From Camarhynchus parvulus (lineage: Eukaryota > Chordata > Aves > Passeriformes > Thraupidae): a stretch of 64,000 nucleotides of DNA. Made by a program: the position numbers and the translations under genes. A model generated the notes under the pieces. It was given only the letters and a program-made list of their open reading frames with translations, did no database searches and was not told where the DNA came from. This document shows positions 1 to 14,400 of the stretch, piece after piece. Position 1 is the first letter of the stretch. Every line of letters starts with the position of its first letter. The DNA lies in the NCBI RefSeq assembly GCF_901933205.1, contig NC_044574.1:42255609-42319608 (forward strand). The letters run 5' to 3'.

Positions 1-1567
1 TAGTATTTTTTCATTTTGGAAGTGCCTGAAGCAATATTAATAGTGAAATGGGAAGGTAAAACGTTTGAAAACCAATACATACCCTATACATATCCTCATA
101 ATAATTTTTATCAAAATTTCCTGCAGTAGGGATATCTGCTTCAGTCTTCAGTGATGCTATCTACAGGCAATTCTGTTGATAGGCTTAGCAAAGATTAAAA
201 AAAAGGTACATTTTATATGTCTGAGCTATATTAACCTTCTTTTTATTCTTTTTTTAATGAGAGGGCATTTTACATACCTGTGTCTCTGACTATGAAAAAA
301 GCAGTAAGAACGAATATTTTTTCTGCCTCAAACTATGTATAATGATTTTTTTGTCCTTTAAATTATTCACTAATCATATCTTTATGGAACACAGTGTGCT
401 TGCACAACCTCCAAATTTCACAAGGATAATTTTGTTATTAAACATAAATTCTCATCACTTCATATTAAATATACACTCTTATAAGTGGCTATTGCACATA
501 TCAGATTTGATCCTCTATCAGTAGTTTCTTGGTACAGCTGCCCTATTATAGCAAGCAATCAGCATTATAACTGCAACTTAAAGTTTAGATTGATCTGAGT
601 CCTTTAGATAATTCTGTCCTTTATTCATAGGAAGCTAATTTATTTTTCACAGGCACTTTTGTTGTTTTTTCAGTTTCAGAGTTGTTTAGGCAATGTTTAT
701 ACTGAGTACATTTAGTGTCTCTAAATTGAAAACCTTTGGAGGTGTTTGGCTTCTGGTATACCTGTGTGGACTGGTATGTGAGTGACACATTCAAATTTTA
801 TCTTATATCTGGGTCACTTACTCTGAAGGATTTACTGACATTAAGGAAAAGTGCTGCAGTGCATTTCCAAAGGTTTTTAGCGACTGTGGTTCATGTAACG
901 TAAATAGTTCTCTGGGCCTTGCCGACTGGTTAGTCAGTGCTACTAATGTGGAAAATGAATGTTTTTGCTAAACATAATCAATCAGACCATGGTATGTTCA
1001 TGTCTGTGGCTTGGCCCTGAGCATCTCTGCTTCTCTCTCCCACTTTAGTGGGTATTGGGTTGTGCCATTAGCAGAAACCATGCAAAATTGCTCTAATGCT
1101 TCAGAAACACTTTGCAGCTCTCAACTCTTCATGTTCTTGAGACACAATCCTTCCCAATAACTCAAAAAAAGAAAAGTCTATCAGCTCAGGAGTGGTGCAT
1201 TTTATGTATAGGTGCCTCTGTGTATGAGGCTTCAGATTCTACAAAGCATTTGCTAATACACAGAAATCAAAACTTTTCAGTGCTTTTTATATTATACTGA
1301 TGAGACAAAACCCACATTGGGTGAGAGTATTCAAATTCACTATTTGTTTCTATCCCCTTTCTTGGCTCTTTGAATAATACAGAAGCAAAGACAGCAGAGG
1401 ATTTGTGGAGAAACTTATCTTACGTTATTGGAAGAACAACAAATTCTTTCTACCTCTCCTGCTCAATTTTTCCATCAGCTTCTCCTAGAAAACAGCAGCA
1501 GCATTTCTGAGCTTTTGCTTTTCTTGACTCTGTCATGTTATTTTTGAGATAATTCAGACTGACTCAG
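1..1567. other. intergenic, nothing recognised
   Basis: AT-rich sequence with only short chance open frames. No repeat family or RNA gene recognised. Confidence 0.6.
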
Positions 1568-1939
1568 TCACCCTGCCTGAGAAACTGCAATGACTGCACT
1601 AAATGTTCTCCGGCGGGTGTAACCATGCCAGGAGAATTTACCAGAATGGACATACAAAGGAACTACCAAACAGGACAGCATATAGCTTTGGTAACAGGGG
1701 TTAACGAGAGGTGTGCAAATCCACTCCACCCCAATGGTTTGGCCACTTCTCAGCTTCAAAGAATTGATGGCACTCAACTTCCCTCCTTCGACATTCTTCC
1801 CACTCAATGTCCACTCACCGTTTTCATGTTGCTAGCCACCACATCCAAATTTCTGTTTATCCTCAGATTCTGGGAGATTTTTAGCATAAACTCTAACCTC
1901 TTCCCATGTAAGCAGTGCAACAATTCTCAGTGATGCAGG
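1568..1939 (-). pseudogene. unidentified coding-like remnant, one internal stop
   Basis: On the minus strand one frame runs about 124 codons (from about 1939 down to the stop at 1570-1568), broken only by a TAG at 1834-1832. The peptide has ordinary protein-like composition, with pieces such as LLTWEEVRVYAKNLPE before the stop and LRSGQTIGVEWICTPL after it. I do not recognise the family. It could be a piece of a retroposed gene or an old retroelement or endogenous retrovirus, or it could be chance, since a + strand frame of 102 codons overlaps it. Confidence 0.35.
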
Positions 1940-2489
1940 TAAAGAACATGCTATTATTTATATCAAATCATTGATTTCTGGAGAATGAATCAGATCATTT
2001 TATAGATCTCTATAAATAAAAAGTCTTGTGTTTCTACAGCTCCAAGAAACTACAAACATTTAACGTTGTAGAAAAAAATCCAAACAAACCTACAGAAAAC
2101 ATTCCCTTAATATAAAGACACTTTCTTTTACTTTAAAGTAAAAAGCTGAGATAACTCTCTTTAACATAGTAGGATTATAGTAGTCTTCATTATTCTTTTG
2201 AGCTATAGTGCCTGCAAGGAAAAGGACCAAGGATGAGCCCTATGTTTCTAGAAAAAGGATCTTTAAAATAGTACTTGGCATTTTCCAGTTTATTGCACTG
2301 AATGTTAATGCACATTGGGAATTCATAAACACGGAGAAATTATTTAGACTTTCCCTTCCAGTATAACAAACACAGAAGGATGGAGAGGTGAAAAAACTGG
2401 TATTATATTGCTTAAAGCCAGGATCCAGTGTGAATACTATTTTAACCTCGGCTAGTTTCTTGCTCATGCTGTACCTAAGTTCAGCCTCT
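1940..2489. other. intergenic, nothing recognised
   Basis: AT-rich; no supported feature. Confidence 0.6.
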
Positions 2490-2930
2490 GAGAGGTTGGG
2501 TGAGGCACATTTAGGGCAGCTTTAGTTCAGCTCGTTTGGGACTGCCACGCATGGCCCTGTGTGCAGACATCACTTGATGCAGACGAGCCCATGGCCCCCA
2601 GCCCCCTGGCATGTGGTTGCCTGTTGTGCTCATGACCCGCAGCCAATTTGTAGCCAATGCTAATTATTGCCCTCCTGGGGAGTAGGCTGGGTCAGCAAAG
2701 GCCAATGATGGCTCCCAGTTGGTGCTACAGCCCAGGCCTCTATATTTTGGGAATAGAGAGGCTGTGTAGACGTGAGCTGTATTGTGACACTTGCCCCTGG
2801 GGCCAGCAGCCAGGCACACCCCGTTCTGCACTGGCATAGGCATAGCCCACGTAACCCACTTTTAGCTACGTGAACAAGCCCACGGGGTGTCTGCTGGGCT
2901 CTCTTCAAAGCCCACACTTGCTTGTTCCCT
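2490..2930. other. GC-rich patch of unknown origin
   Basis: About 440 bp clearly richer in G and C than both flanks, with overlapping short frames on both strands and no recognisable protein. The sharp composition borders would suit an inserted element (an LTR or DNA transposon), but no terminal repeats or target-site duplication could be found by eye. Confidence 0.35.
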
Positions 2931-3289
2931 GCATTGGTAGCAGAATTACAGCTGTCAAAATGCAGGTAAATCTGTGTGCTGTGCCCACCCAGTTAATTCC
3001 AGCAGAGCCTGCAGCAGCAGAATGAGGAACAATGAACCCACTGATGAGGCTGCTGGCCATGTCAGATGCTCTATTCTGAGATGATTAAAAGGGGTAAGTT
3101 AGCAAAACATGCTCTGCCTTTCATCAAACTGGCATCTTCATTTTCTATAGAAAGGAAGTATGACTGATATATTCTCTGCATTTGACAGTGCTAATCCCCA
3201 AGTTGACTCACTGTGACAAAGATAACATGGATCATCTTGGTGGCATTTTTCAGTGAAATGCAAAAATTATTTCAATAAAAAAATTCTGG

Positions 3290-3345
3290 GTATACACACA
3301 CTCATGTATATGCATATACAATGCATATATACATTTATATATAAA
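3290..3345. repeat. decayed TA/CA dinucleotide-rich tract
   Basis: Alternating purine-pyrimidine sequence (TATACACACACTCATGTATA and following TATATA runs). Confidence 0.6.
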
Positions 3346-5529
3346 GTGATTCTTTCTGAGTTCTTTTTGTTTCTGTTCCAGGGTTAGATAATATTCCTCC
3401 TTGTTAGTTTTACTGATTTTTTTTAAAGAAACATCACCCAAAAACATTGTTGGAGGAGTTTACTTGACATTAGTTTCCTTCTCTTTTGGTTTGACGTAGA
3501 ATGTCTGAAAAAAGATTAGACTAGATTTTTTGACATACTGAAAACCTGTGGTTTTGCCTAATTAAAAAAATCCCTGTATATACTGAATTGTTTTCATGTC
3601 ATTCTACTTAACTTAAACAATTTGAAAGACATTCTGACAGATGGGATGAAAAACTGAAATATAAAGGGAAGTCAACACTCATTCAAATTAAAAATATAAT
3701 CTCTGCTATCCCTCTGGCTGGTTATATGCAGTTCAGACAAGTGAATGAAATTCCCAAGTGACAGATTTGCTCCACATCTTCTACTTCACAGACAGATCAG
3801 CAGAAAAATATCCTTCTATCATGGCTTAAATTATGTACCTTTTATCAAGGTACCCCAGGCAATGCAAAGGACTTGGCACAAGTGTTGTTATATAGCTCTA
3901 TAATTTTTTGTTTGCCATGACAGAACATTAGGAAAATACTGATTACATTTATAGAACATCATGCAGTGCCATCCAGAAAGATCCGTCCCTGGAAGGTTAG
4001 AACAGCAGCAGCCAGGGTTCTGAGCCAGCCAGCTCTGCTAAACTGCAAGGAGTGTTAGCAGGAGCAAAAAGTCCCAGCAGTGTGACTGCTGCTTCCCAAG
4101 CTGAGCAGTCCTGCATGACACAGCCTGGCATCCCTGGGATAAATCTTCAGCGTCATATAAAGGCCAGACTTATTCCAGGTGACATCATCTGAACATTTGA
4201 ATCATATTTTGTGATTAGGAGATGCATATTTGACTGAATTTGAGAATGAAACATAAAAACCCAGTGAAATCTCGATTCCTGGACTGCAAACCTTGCCAAG
4301 ACCATCTTGCTTGGATTTTTAAATGTATTTACAGTGGATTCAGCATTTAGAAACAGTACTTAAATTTTTAAATTATTGAATCAGCATGACTTTTTGCTAT
4401 ACAAAAGGCTGAATGCATTAAAAAACAAGAGAGAATGAAGAGTATATCTGTGTTTAAAATTATTCTTCCATATAATATTTTAAAGTATTTTTTAAAAGAA
4501 TTTGAAGTCAAGTAATCCAGCAACTTTGATGCTACATTCAAGCAACATATAAGATTACATATTTGAAGTATTTTTTTTACTGCTTTCCCTGATTTTAAAC
4601 TGATAGCAGTTGAAAAAATGTCCATGGTGTTCACTTCACTGGGGCAAAGCCTAGGAGATAATGAAGAAGCTTTTAAATATGTATTTGAACTTTGAGACAC
4701 AGAACTCAAATCTTTTCATTGATCTGTATGAACAGGAAAATGAGAACTGCCAACAGTCTTATGTCAAATGGAAATCCAAAAATGCTACTGCTAACTAAAT
4801 AGTAGGCATATATGTGACAGCAGACGATAGAATTCCCTAGTCATGGGATTAGATGTGAGTAGATTTCTGTGAGTAGAAAATCAGTCAATGTCATTTCAGC
4901 AGAAAAAAAATGGCTCTGAAAAATTCATAACTTGAAGGAAAAAAACGTATTATCAAAAAAATCTCCCTGTGATGTCTGCTATGTTTTCCTTATTTCAGCA
5001 TAAATAAATTCCAGAATCAGAAAAATAAGAAATGCCCTCTCTTTCCTTTTCTCTCTCATTGCTTTGATTCCATCATTTCTCTTATCCTATGTAATGGCAT
5101 ATGTCATTCAAATGGATGAGAGTCCATAGTCCATTACTTGCCAGCAATATACTTTTTTTATGTGTGCTTATCAGAGTCCTAGTGAACAGAACTGTCCTCC
5201 CTACTGAGTAAGGGGCATGAAACAACCAGACTACTGTTAGGTAAGCTCAAAATCATTTAGTTTTTATTGTGGTCATATCTTCTGCCTCCTAATTTCTATA
5301 TAAAATACTCATTATTAATTGGGGTTTGAACCTATGAACCTTTTCTTTTCTTTCCACAACAAAATGGGATAGTCCTCTAGGAATATAAAGTGTGATTCAG
5401 CCCCATCACCACACATCTTGTTCTCATGGTCCTTTTTTCTCTCCCACTGTATCAGTGCTTCTTACTGACCACCTACAGCATTCTGAACAGTAAAAACTTT
5501 CTCTGAACGCTGCTCTGACAACTGTGAAA

Positions 5530-5625
5530 TTATTATCTATGTAAAAAAATGTTAGGATACTGTTAGGATAAAAAAAAGTTAGGATAATGTATTATCTATG
5601 TAAAATAATGGAGGATAATCCACAT
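5530..5625 (+). repeat. local repeats of TTAGGATA and ATTATCTATGTAAAA
   Basis: ATTATCTATGTAAAA occurs twice about 60 bp apart, enclosing three copies of GTTAGGATA. A small, recent-looking local duplication. Confidence 0.7.
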
Positions 5626-6885
5626 CATGTCATGGTATACCCCTGCAGGGATTAGGAAAGATTTCTTTAACATTCCTCTCCTTTTCTAACTTGGCTGCAA
5701 AATTGATTTCTTCTGTGTGGTGGCAGGGGTAGAATTGTAACACTGCCCATGAGGAGCAAATAAAACTGGGACAATTTCAACATATTGTTCCATCTACTTT
5801 AAACTTGAATTTTTAACACAGCCACAAGCAAGTAACTTAACCAAAGGAAACTCACCTGCATTGATTCTTGCAGATTTTTGAGGGGCTTTATTTATATATT
5901 TCAAGAGATGAGAAAACATTAATGTTCAAAAAAATCAACAAGAATTTCATAGTTGTATGAAAGTCCTAAGGGGTTTAAAACTTTAGGTAAAGCCTCACTC
6001 ATGTTATGTATGATACAAAGTTGGACACAAAAATTCTATGTCTAAACCAGACTAATTCAACACTGTAAGACCTCAACAGTAAAATTTCTTAAATTTTCCA
6101 TCAATACATATTCCTGGTTTTAATTGCCATTTTAGTTTTCATTTGAATTCTCTTTTTCTAAGCACTTCAAAAAGATATTAAAAAGAGCATTTCTGCAAAG
6201 CAGAAGTAAAAGAAATAAATCAGTCTAACAGGATATAGCAAGCCATAAACTTCAGAATTCCACATTCAATTTCATTTCCAGTTTATTGAAATAGAAATTA
6301 ATAATTCTTAAATAAATGTAGGGCTTGTGAATTTCCCCTTGCTTAGATACTTTGAAAGTTCCTTTATGCACTTTAACTCAGAAAGGCTTTTAAAAACAAC
6401 TTCATCGTTGAAAATAAAAAAGATGGCAAGAATTTGTACTTTTACCACCTTTTGCTGTATTTATTTGACTGCGTGTGTAGTAGCCTACAGATTATATCTA
6501 GTGCTTTTTATCCCCAGGGAAAGAACTACAAATTGTTAATTCACACACATTTCTTTTCAAGTTTTGCATACTTTTCTGACACATGATTATTCTGTGATAG
6601 AGAAAAATGTAAGTCCCTCCTCTATCACTTTTCTATAATTTAAATAATTATCTGAATAAAGCATTAAAATTATGACTTTCACCTCTCTCAGTTCAATCAT
6701 GCTAATTTAGCTACTGGCAGAGAATTTCAAACAAAATTAGTGTCTCGTTCTGAGACATGATGTTAATAAAAGATATTAATTACTTCTTAGAAGGCATATT
6801 TTTTCTCCACACCATGAATTTGCCAGGAGAAAATCTCTGCTGTAATTTTCCCTTTTCTCCCCAGCACATAATTTCTCTCACAGCC

Positions 6886-6976
6886 ATAAAAAACACAAAA
6901 CCACCACCACCAACAACAACATAAAAACCCAAACAAAAAACCAAACCAAACTAAACAAAAGAACAAACAAAAAACT
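6886..6976 (+). repeat. A/C-rich low-complexity tract
   Basis: Runs of AAAC, CCA and CAA units (ACCACCACCACCAACAACAA and similar) over about 90 bp. Confidence 0.85.
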
Positions 6977-8324
6977 TCAAATCACCTCTTTTTTCTCCTC
7001 CTCATTGAAAACCTTTCCATCCATTTCTTCTGTATCCTCACTGGCTATCCAGCCATCTCTTCTTTTAGGACATACACTTACTCTGAAAATTCATCTTTCT
7101 AGCTTTGAAAATATACATCTCTGGTGTCTTAAAAAAGCAAATGCACAATACAGCCTATATTGTATACTATTGCCTTTCTATAAGAAAGGAAATCCTTTCT
7201 TATTCATTTCCACGTACTATACCCTGGTCACAAACCAGGCAATTTTGACTAAAATTATAACAGAAAAAGTGCATGCAACAAAAATTAATGAGCAAAAGTG
7301 CTGAATGCATGTCAAAGGTTTTGCACAGCATGAACTGTTCACCATTTAGGAAGAAAGCCTCTCCAGATGTATCTACCTGTCAGTATGTCCTGGAAACAGA
7401 ATTATTGAGTCCCTAATCTCCATCCCATGGATAAAGATCGTTCTTCTCTTCTATCCTACCACTTGGAAAAAACCAAAACCTGTAAGCTTTCAAGGCATTA
7501 CCAATGTTCTACTCTAGAATAATGTTTTATAATGGAGACAAAAACATCTTGTTTAGATTGATATTGAAATAATTGGCAGTGGAAGACACAAGGCTAACAT
7601 TTCTTTTAACCTCTGCATTCAGTGGAACATAGACAATAGACTATTTGACTGCAGATACTGCAGCAATGCAAGAGAATTTATCATGGACTGGTTCTGTCAC
7701 AATAAACCACAATAACAGAGAAAAGTAATGTACCATTTAAAATAGTTTGACTAAGAGATTCAAACTAAAAATTAAAAATAAATAAACAGTGTTTTCTGAT
7801 GCTAGAGAAAGTTTTAAGAAAATCCAAATAGAACACAGAAGTACCAGATGCTAAAAACAGAAGAATCTCTCATGTTCCCTTCACTGTTCCCCAACATTAA
7901 GGAATGATCAGTGGCCCTCCTGTTTGCTTGGGCACCATTTAATCTCTGCATATCACTTATTTATACTCCTTCTAAGCAAAACAGGCACTGGGCTATATAG
8001 AAGCTTCTATTTATGCTGTCTTTACTTCTGTCAGTTTTAATCATTGTCCATTGCTGTACCTCTGTCCAAAAGCAACAAAAGCTGATGGTTTTCCTCCTTT
8101 ACCTTTGCCCTTTTAAAAGTGTTTCACATAATATTCTGTACTAAGAGTATGAATTCAAAGTGCAAGTGATAAATGTGCTAGTATTCCATCAGGTTTATGT
8201 ATTAATTCTAGACATAACTTGGACTTCTCTTGGAGTGAGAACTAACTGCCCTCTGGCTGTGCCAGGACACTACAATTGCTGGTGCACAATCCTTGCAATG
8301 GAGCTTGGTGCAGGTGCCAGCAGC

Positions 8325-8485
8325 ATCACTTCTTATGGAGCATCCACAGCTTCTCTGGGCAAACTAGTCCAGTGCCTCACCACCCTCACAGCAAAGGATT
8401 TCTTCCTTAAATCTGATCTACACCTACCATCCTTCAGTTCAAACCCATTACTCCCTGGTCTGTCATTATATGTCTTGTAATCCCA
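8325..8485 (-). mobile_element. CR1 LINE fragment
   Basis: GCATCCACAGCTTCTCTGGG, CAGTGCCTCACCACCCTCAC and GATTTCTTCCTTAAATCTGA are hallmark segments of the CR1 3' region read on its complementary strand, so the element lies in minus orientation. Only the inner part is present; the 3' tail motif is missing. Confidence 0.9.
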
Positions 8486-11400
8486 TGGTTTGTGTCTGTT
8501 ACCGAGTTCCTTCAAAACTGATTATTGTCTTGTCTTCTGCCCTTCAGAACAATCTTAATTTCTCTGTTTCTTCTTGTTTTTTCCAGACTAGGAACATTAA
8601 GTCCTGAAACTAATGCTGGGCCTTCCTGCACCTCAAAGTAAAACAAGAGTTAAAAGGAATAGGGAGAAGTCATACCATTGTACTTTATCCTGACAGCAAC
8701 AACACTGAGGCAAAATAAAGCATGAAGAGTCCTTCTCCAGTTCAAGTGATAGTTATTTGCTCTTCATGTTCATTTTAATTTAAATTCTCTATGTTAATTG
8801 TAATTTTAATTCCTTTTAACTTCCTAAGTCACTTGTAAAAAAGAAAGAATGCCCTGCATGTTTAATCACTACACAGAGATAAAGGCTCGGGCATGTGTCT
8901 GCATACGAAAAGACAAATTCAGACACTGAGAGGAAGGCAGAAGCAAACTTCACTGTTAACAGTTTGGCAGAAAGTTAAGATTAGATTTTATTAAGTTCAA
9001 CTCAAATATTTATTGTAGAGGGAACATAATACAAAGATTAAACTTATATGATAAGTGAGAAATAATTTTTAAGTGGCTGAATTTTTGCCAGGATTTTTTT
9101 TATTTACAGGGCACCTCAGATGCATGTATATGAGCACTCAACATGGAAAATATGAGGGAGCTATCTAGTGAAAGAACATCAGCCATTAATTAACACAAGC
9201 ATCACAAAACTGGGAGAGGCACAGAGAAGGAATTCAGCAGCCTTAGGTAACCTCTGGGGAGAAGTGGAGCCAACACCTTACACTTACTGGGGAAAACAAT
9301 ACTTTAAAGTAAGCAATTACTTCCAATGATGAGTGAACTATGTGTCAGATGTGTCACTGGTGAAAATACAAGCCTCTGAGATGAACACAAGATCTCATAG
9401 ACCATAAAATGCAATGTTCTTTTAAAACAAATCAAATTCTCTTCTAGAGAGAACACTAAACAAAAGTGGGAGCTCCTAACTGAAAGTAACAAGTACATTT
9501 CAGAATTAGAAGATCTATTTTTAATCTTCTTTCTGACCACATTTTGCAAATATGCTAAAAGCTAGTGCAGAGGAATGGAAAAAAATTCCTAATTCTTTAG
9601 ACCAACAGCAGTGATGTAATTAAAAACAACTATGAATTGCCCCAAGGAATAGGCTAGGAAATCTGCTAACTGTATCCTAATTTCTAAGCTGCTAGTGTCT
9701 CCAGCAGAACTGAGACCAAAATTTAAAAGTTTACTTTTAGATCTCTGGGCTTTCAGATCTTTTTGCCTTGAAAGCCCCTCTTTTTATCCATCTGCCAACA
9801 CATGGTACTGTGTTCTGATTATTTCTTTTTGTTTTTCACTCCTATTCCTGTGTCTGGAGTCTCCATGTATTGCAAAACTCTCTGAAGTTTTTAATTTTTA
9901 ATCCATGTTCAGAATATTGGTCTACATTTCCTACAGAAGGACCTTTCTTCTCTACACAGCAAATTTCAAATGGAGGCCATATGAGTATGAGTAACTTTTG
10001 GATGCTTTCTTGCTGCCACCACTCTCAGCTTTACCATGGAAGTTACACAACCAAAAAACTTAACCTTTCATCCCAGGTATTTAGAAATACCTAATTCAGG
10101 TGCTAAGGACCAAATCAGCAGAACCCTCACCCTGATCCCAGTTATAACATGTTAATATGGATTAACTCCATTATTATCTGGATTGTACAGATTTTCTCTA
10201 TTAGCATATGTGAGACAGTATATTCACAAGAACATTTTCTTTTTGTATATTCATTTCCATTTCCATTCTCGGTCGGATGAAACGATAGCTCTGAAATCAG
10301 CCTGTCACTTATATAATTTGAAAAACCTACTTACTACTATAGAGTTTGAAACCATACTCCGCCTACACACACGCATTCCTAGTTGAATTAACCTTCAAGT
10401 CAATGAATATTTAATTTTTACATTATTTTCAGCATCTCATCTCCCCACAGTAAGTGTTTACTGAATAACAACAAAGTTGATATGGTACTAAATTCTTTGA
10501 GGCACAAGAGATGGAGTAAAAAGGGCTACATACCAACTAACTACTCCTGAATACAGAAAGCCCAAATCCAAAGATAAAAAGATTTTGTCAAGTGTTGAAA
10601 TGTAGGCAAAAGGTAAGGACATTGAAACCCAGGAAAGATATAAAACATTCTTTCCTACCTTGACAACAGCCCTAAAAGTGGGCTATTAAGGAAATTAAAG
10701 CACTGGAGGCCACAATGATACATTATAAACAGATCAATAGCCCAAAATGCCACATGTATCTTCTTTTCAACATATTCAATAGCTAAACACTGACCTTTAT
10801 CAAGAGGTACAAAGCTGTAAGAAATAATCTGATTCATTTTGTCTAATGCTATAAACCTAAGAGCAACAAAAACAAAAACTAAGCCAAGAGATACTACTTA
10901 GGTTTTAAATGAGATAAATACTTTCTTTAAAAGCAGACAAATGAAACAAAGCAAAATCAAACCCAACCCAACCCAACCGAAACCAACAAAAGAAAACACT
11001 GAACCTAGAAAATGTTGTGTTAAAATTCTTATTCCAGCAATCTCAAAGCATTTTATAGAAATGTATCAGTCAGACAAAAAATTCACTTGCACAGTGAATC
11101 CACTTCCTCACATCAAGGTTCAAATTTTGACAAGAGCATATTCTATTCCTTAGACTTAGTTCATGTTCCTATGAACTTCTATGAAGTTCAATTTATTTAT
11201 TTATGTCAGGCAGAGGAGTGGTTCGATGCTGTGTCATTTCTCTGCTGACTGCCCTACTCATCTCTTCATTACATGGCTTTGGGGCTCTCCCCTCTTCCTC
11301 CATGGCCTCCAAATGGAGTTTGGCACAAAATTTTAAAAAATAAGATTTTTTCCATTATCAAATTGATATTTTCTGAATGATCTGACTGCAGCTGTAAGTT

Positions 11401-14400
11401 ATAACCTTGAATACTAGATTAGATATAAACTGATGTTTCAACTAATTTGATGTAAAAATGTTTAAGGGAGAATAAAACTACCAATAACTATAACAGGGAG
11501 TAAGAGGATGTACCTGCATTGTTGGGATTAGTTGTGTCATGTTAATTTCCCTATTGAAAATATTCATTGTGTTTGTTTAAAATATTCATTGTGTATTCTT
11601 TAAAATATGACCTGCAGTATGCAAATAATAAGAAAAAAAGGAATATTTCTGTTTCCATCTGATACCAACAGTTGACTTACAAACTCATGAATCCCTAAGA
11701 AAAGCAAGTCTTGCAAATAACTGGTGTATTTAAAGGATTTCTAAAAGGATTTAGAAAAGAGATTTTATTTAGGCATATTTCAGCTAGGGTTTGTGTTTAT
11801 TTTTATGTCTGCTTAGGGAGGAGAGTTATTTATACATTTTTTTGAATCTATTATTTATGTATTAGCTCTCTGTGACATGAATAGCATTTCAGGGAAGGGC
11901 TGATCCTGGTCTAAAGAAGATATGCAAAGCTAAATATCCATGTGTGCATAAATCTGATTGTTGGGATTTATAGGCAAAGCATCTTTCCTTACTAAATGTT
12001 TTCGGAGAGGCTGTAATTCCATGTTATTGCACAGGACAGCAAGAGAAACCCTTTGAAGTACAGAAATCAACATAGAGCAACCATGAAAAACAGCAGCAAT
12101 TACACCAAAATTGGTGGTTGGATAAAGCCAGGCCATTTTTCTGTGCCTTCACATGTAATCCAAGACTGAAATTCAGATCAATTATTTCTAGGTTTACAGA
12201 AACAAAGCAGAAGGCATGTGTTTTTTAAAAAGACTACAATTTGCTTTCTATTGAATTATTTTCTTTTTTTCCAGAGACGTACACTGCCTACCCATGAGGC
12301 ATTAGTATATGTTGGAGAGGCTATTCCCTGATGTTACAGCTTACATAAAAGGAAAATGTTCTCGCCTTCCATTCTCATTTTAGCTATCCAGGGCAGCCAC
12401 ATTTTGTATGGTACCAAGCAAGAATACTGAAAACTTGATAAAGGCAGTGGCTTCTGACTTTCAAGAGAAAATTATTCCAGTCAGGAAAACCAGCTCCCAG
12501 CACCACTCTAAAAGATTGTAGTAAGAAAGAGCAACTCAACATGACCTTAGGACACAATATGTTCCTTTCAGTGGGAAAATGAAAAGCTATCATTTTACAT
12601 TGAATTCCCTAAATAACCTTGCTGATGGTATTTTTTCAGTTTTTTTTTTTTAAGTATTTCAGTTCTACATGCCAAAGGAGATGAGCGGCTGATTAAAGTT
12701 GTTTGATCATACACGAGCAGACTGAAGGCCTCCTACTGCCTGCTTAAACTGCTCCCTCACTTTCTCAAATGCATGTCTTCATTATTTTGACTTCATCTGT
12801 AGCTCTGTGTAATAAAAAACAAAGTCATTTGTCTGGTATGTATTTATATCACTCTGATACCAGTCCTCTGTTTTCATAAATGGGTTTTCAGTGTGTCATT
12901 TCCGTGTATGTTACCATACTGCACATACCCGAGTTACCCCAAAATAATTATGATGACATGCTCATCCTAATATAGAGCTGAAACTGCATTCCTAATGTGG
13001 AGCTGCTTTTCAATATTTCTGTGGAACAACCTTCTTTGAAAACAGTAATATAGCAAAGTATTTGGCTGGTACTTTATTAATACTACTTACAATGTCTGTC
13101 CACAAGAAAAATTCATGTCAGAATAATTAACAATATGTGTCGCGACTCATTAGAATCAGCACATGCAACTATTGCTACAGGCAACACAAGTGACACACAC
13201 AAGTCAGCCAGTGGCAAAGACATGTCACTTCTTCTAATCACAGGAGGGAGGGACATGATATCTCTTCTGATCAAAAAGTACTTTCTCCATTTAAATTTAG
13301 TACTCATGTTGATTAAACAGTTTTCCACTTTAATCTGTTTTAATCAGATAAAAAGACTTTATACCATGTACATGAGGCAGTATCTATAACTGATGCTTAA
13401 GAGAATGCAGAATACAGGAAGAAATTATGTTTGAAAACCAGAAAGCTTTGTAATAAACTGCATAATGAAATAGTATCATACATTTATCATAAATAATAAA
13501 AGCAGCATGAACACGTGATACATTTTATTAAATGATCAAGGTGTTACTGAAGGCAGAGAAAAACTACCCCTTTCTTGAGGAGGAAAAGTAAGATAGAAAT
13601 AAGAAGGTAAATGTAGCTTCCTCCTAAAATGTCATAATATTATGTGCAAGAAAGCATGATTATACCTTTTCTAAGTAGATTATGGTTTCTGTACATACAC
13701 AGTTCTTGGGATTGTAGGAACAGTCAGATCACATCTAACTGGTTATTTAGTCTCACATGCCTGTACGGTTGCAGGAGAGATTTTTGCACGCATAGTTCTG
13801 TTGCACAAATATTAGCCTGTGTTTCTCGCTGTAAAGGACTGAGGTCATGTCTACAACAGAAAGTTCTTCTGGCAGAACTCTGAGCTGATTACAACTTGTA
13901 CACATTGCACTGGAAGGACAGAGGCATACTTGCTGAACTGCCTTTGCCAGTGCCAAATATCCTCTATTTAAAGGTCCATTTTAGAAAAAAAAACATGAGG
14001 TATACACACTTTCTATTGACCCTAACCACTCTGCCAAGCCCAATTCCTCAGGGACATCCTGAAGCATGTTCTGAGATGTCAACAAGGAGTTCAGGTTCAA
14101 ATTCTCGTTAAGTCCCTTTTTTCTAGCCCACCATGTTTTTCCCATTCTTTGACATTCACATTTCTGTTGTAGATTTCCATTATACCTTTTCATGTTTCTG
14201 TTCAGTTGCTCAGCCAGAAATAGGGCCCCAGAGACATAAATTGCATAGCAGAGCCTGCTCACATACAAAACCTCCCACAGGCTCTACTCCTAAGGTAGCC
14301 AGTGGAGCTGTGCTGGACACAGGGTGGAGCAGCTGATGATGGCAGTGCATGAAAAGGGCAAGATGTCCTAGACATTTGATGCTCAGCACAGTACAACAGA

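Larger units (their letters stand above)
2931..8320. other. intergenic, AT-rich
   Basis: No gene seen. It contains a decayed TA/CA-rich tract at about 3290-3345, a local repeat cluster at 5530-5625 and an A/C-rich low-complexity tract at 6886-6976. The sequence around 3960-4180 is GC-richer but unrecognised. Confidence 0.55.

Noticed and set aside
4368..4709. 113-codon minus-strand frame
   Set aside because: AT-rich, Ser/Leu/Ile-rich peptide with no family resemblance and no neighbouring exon. Treated as chance.
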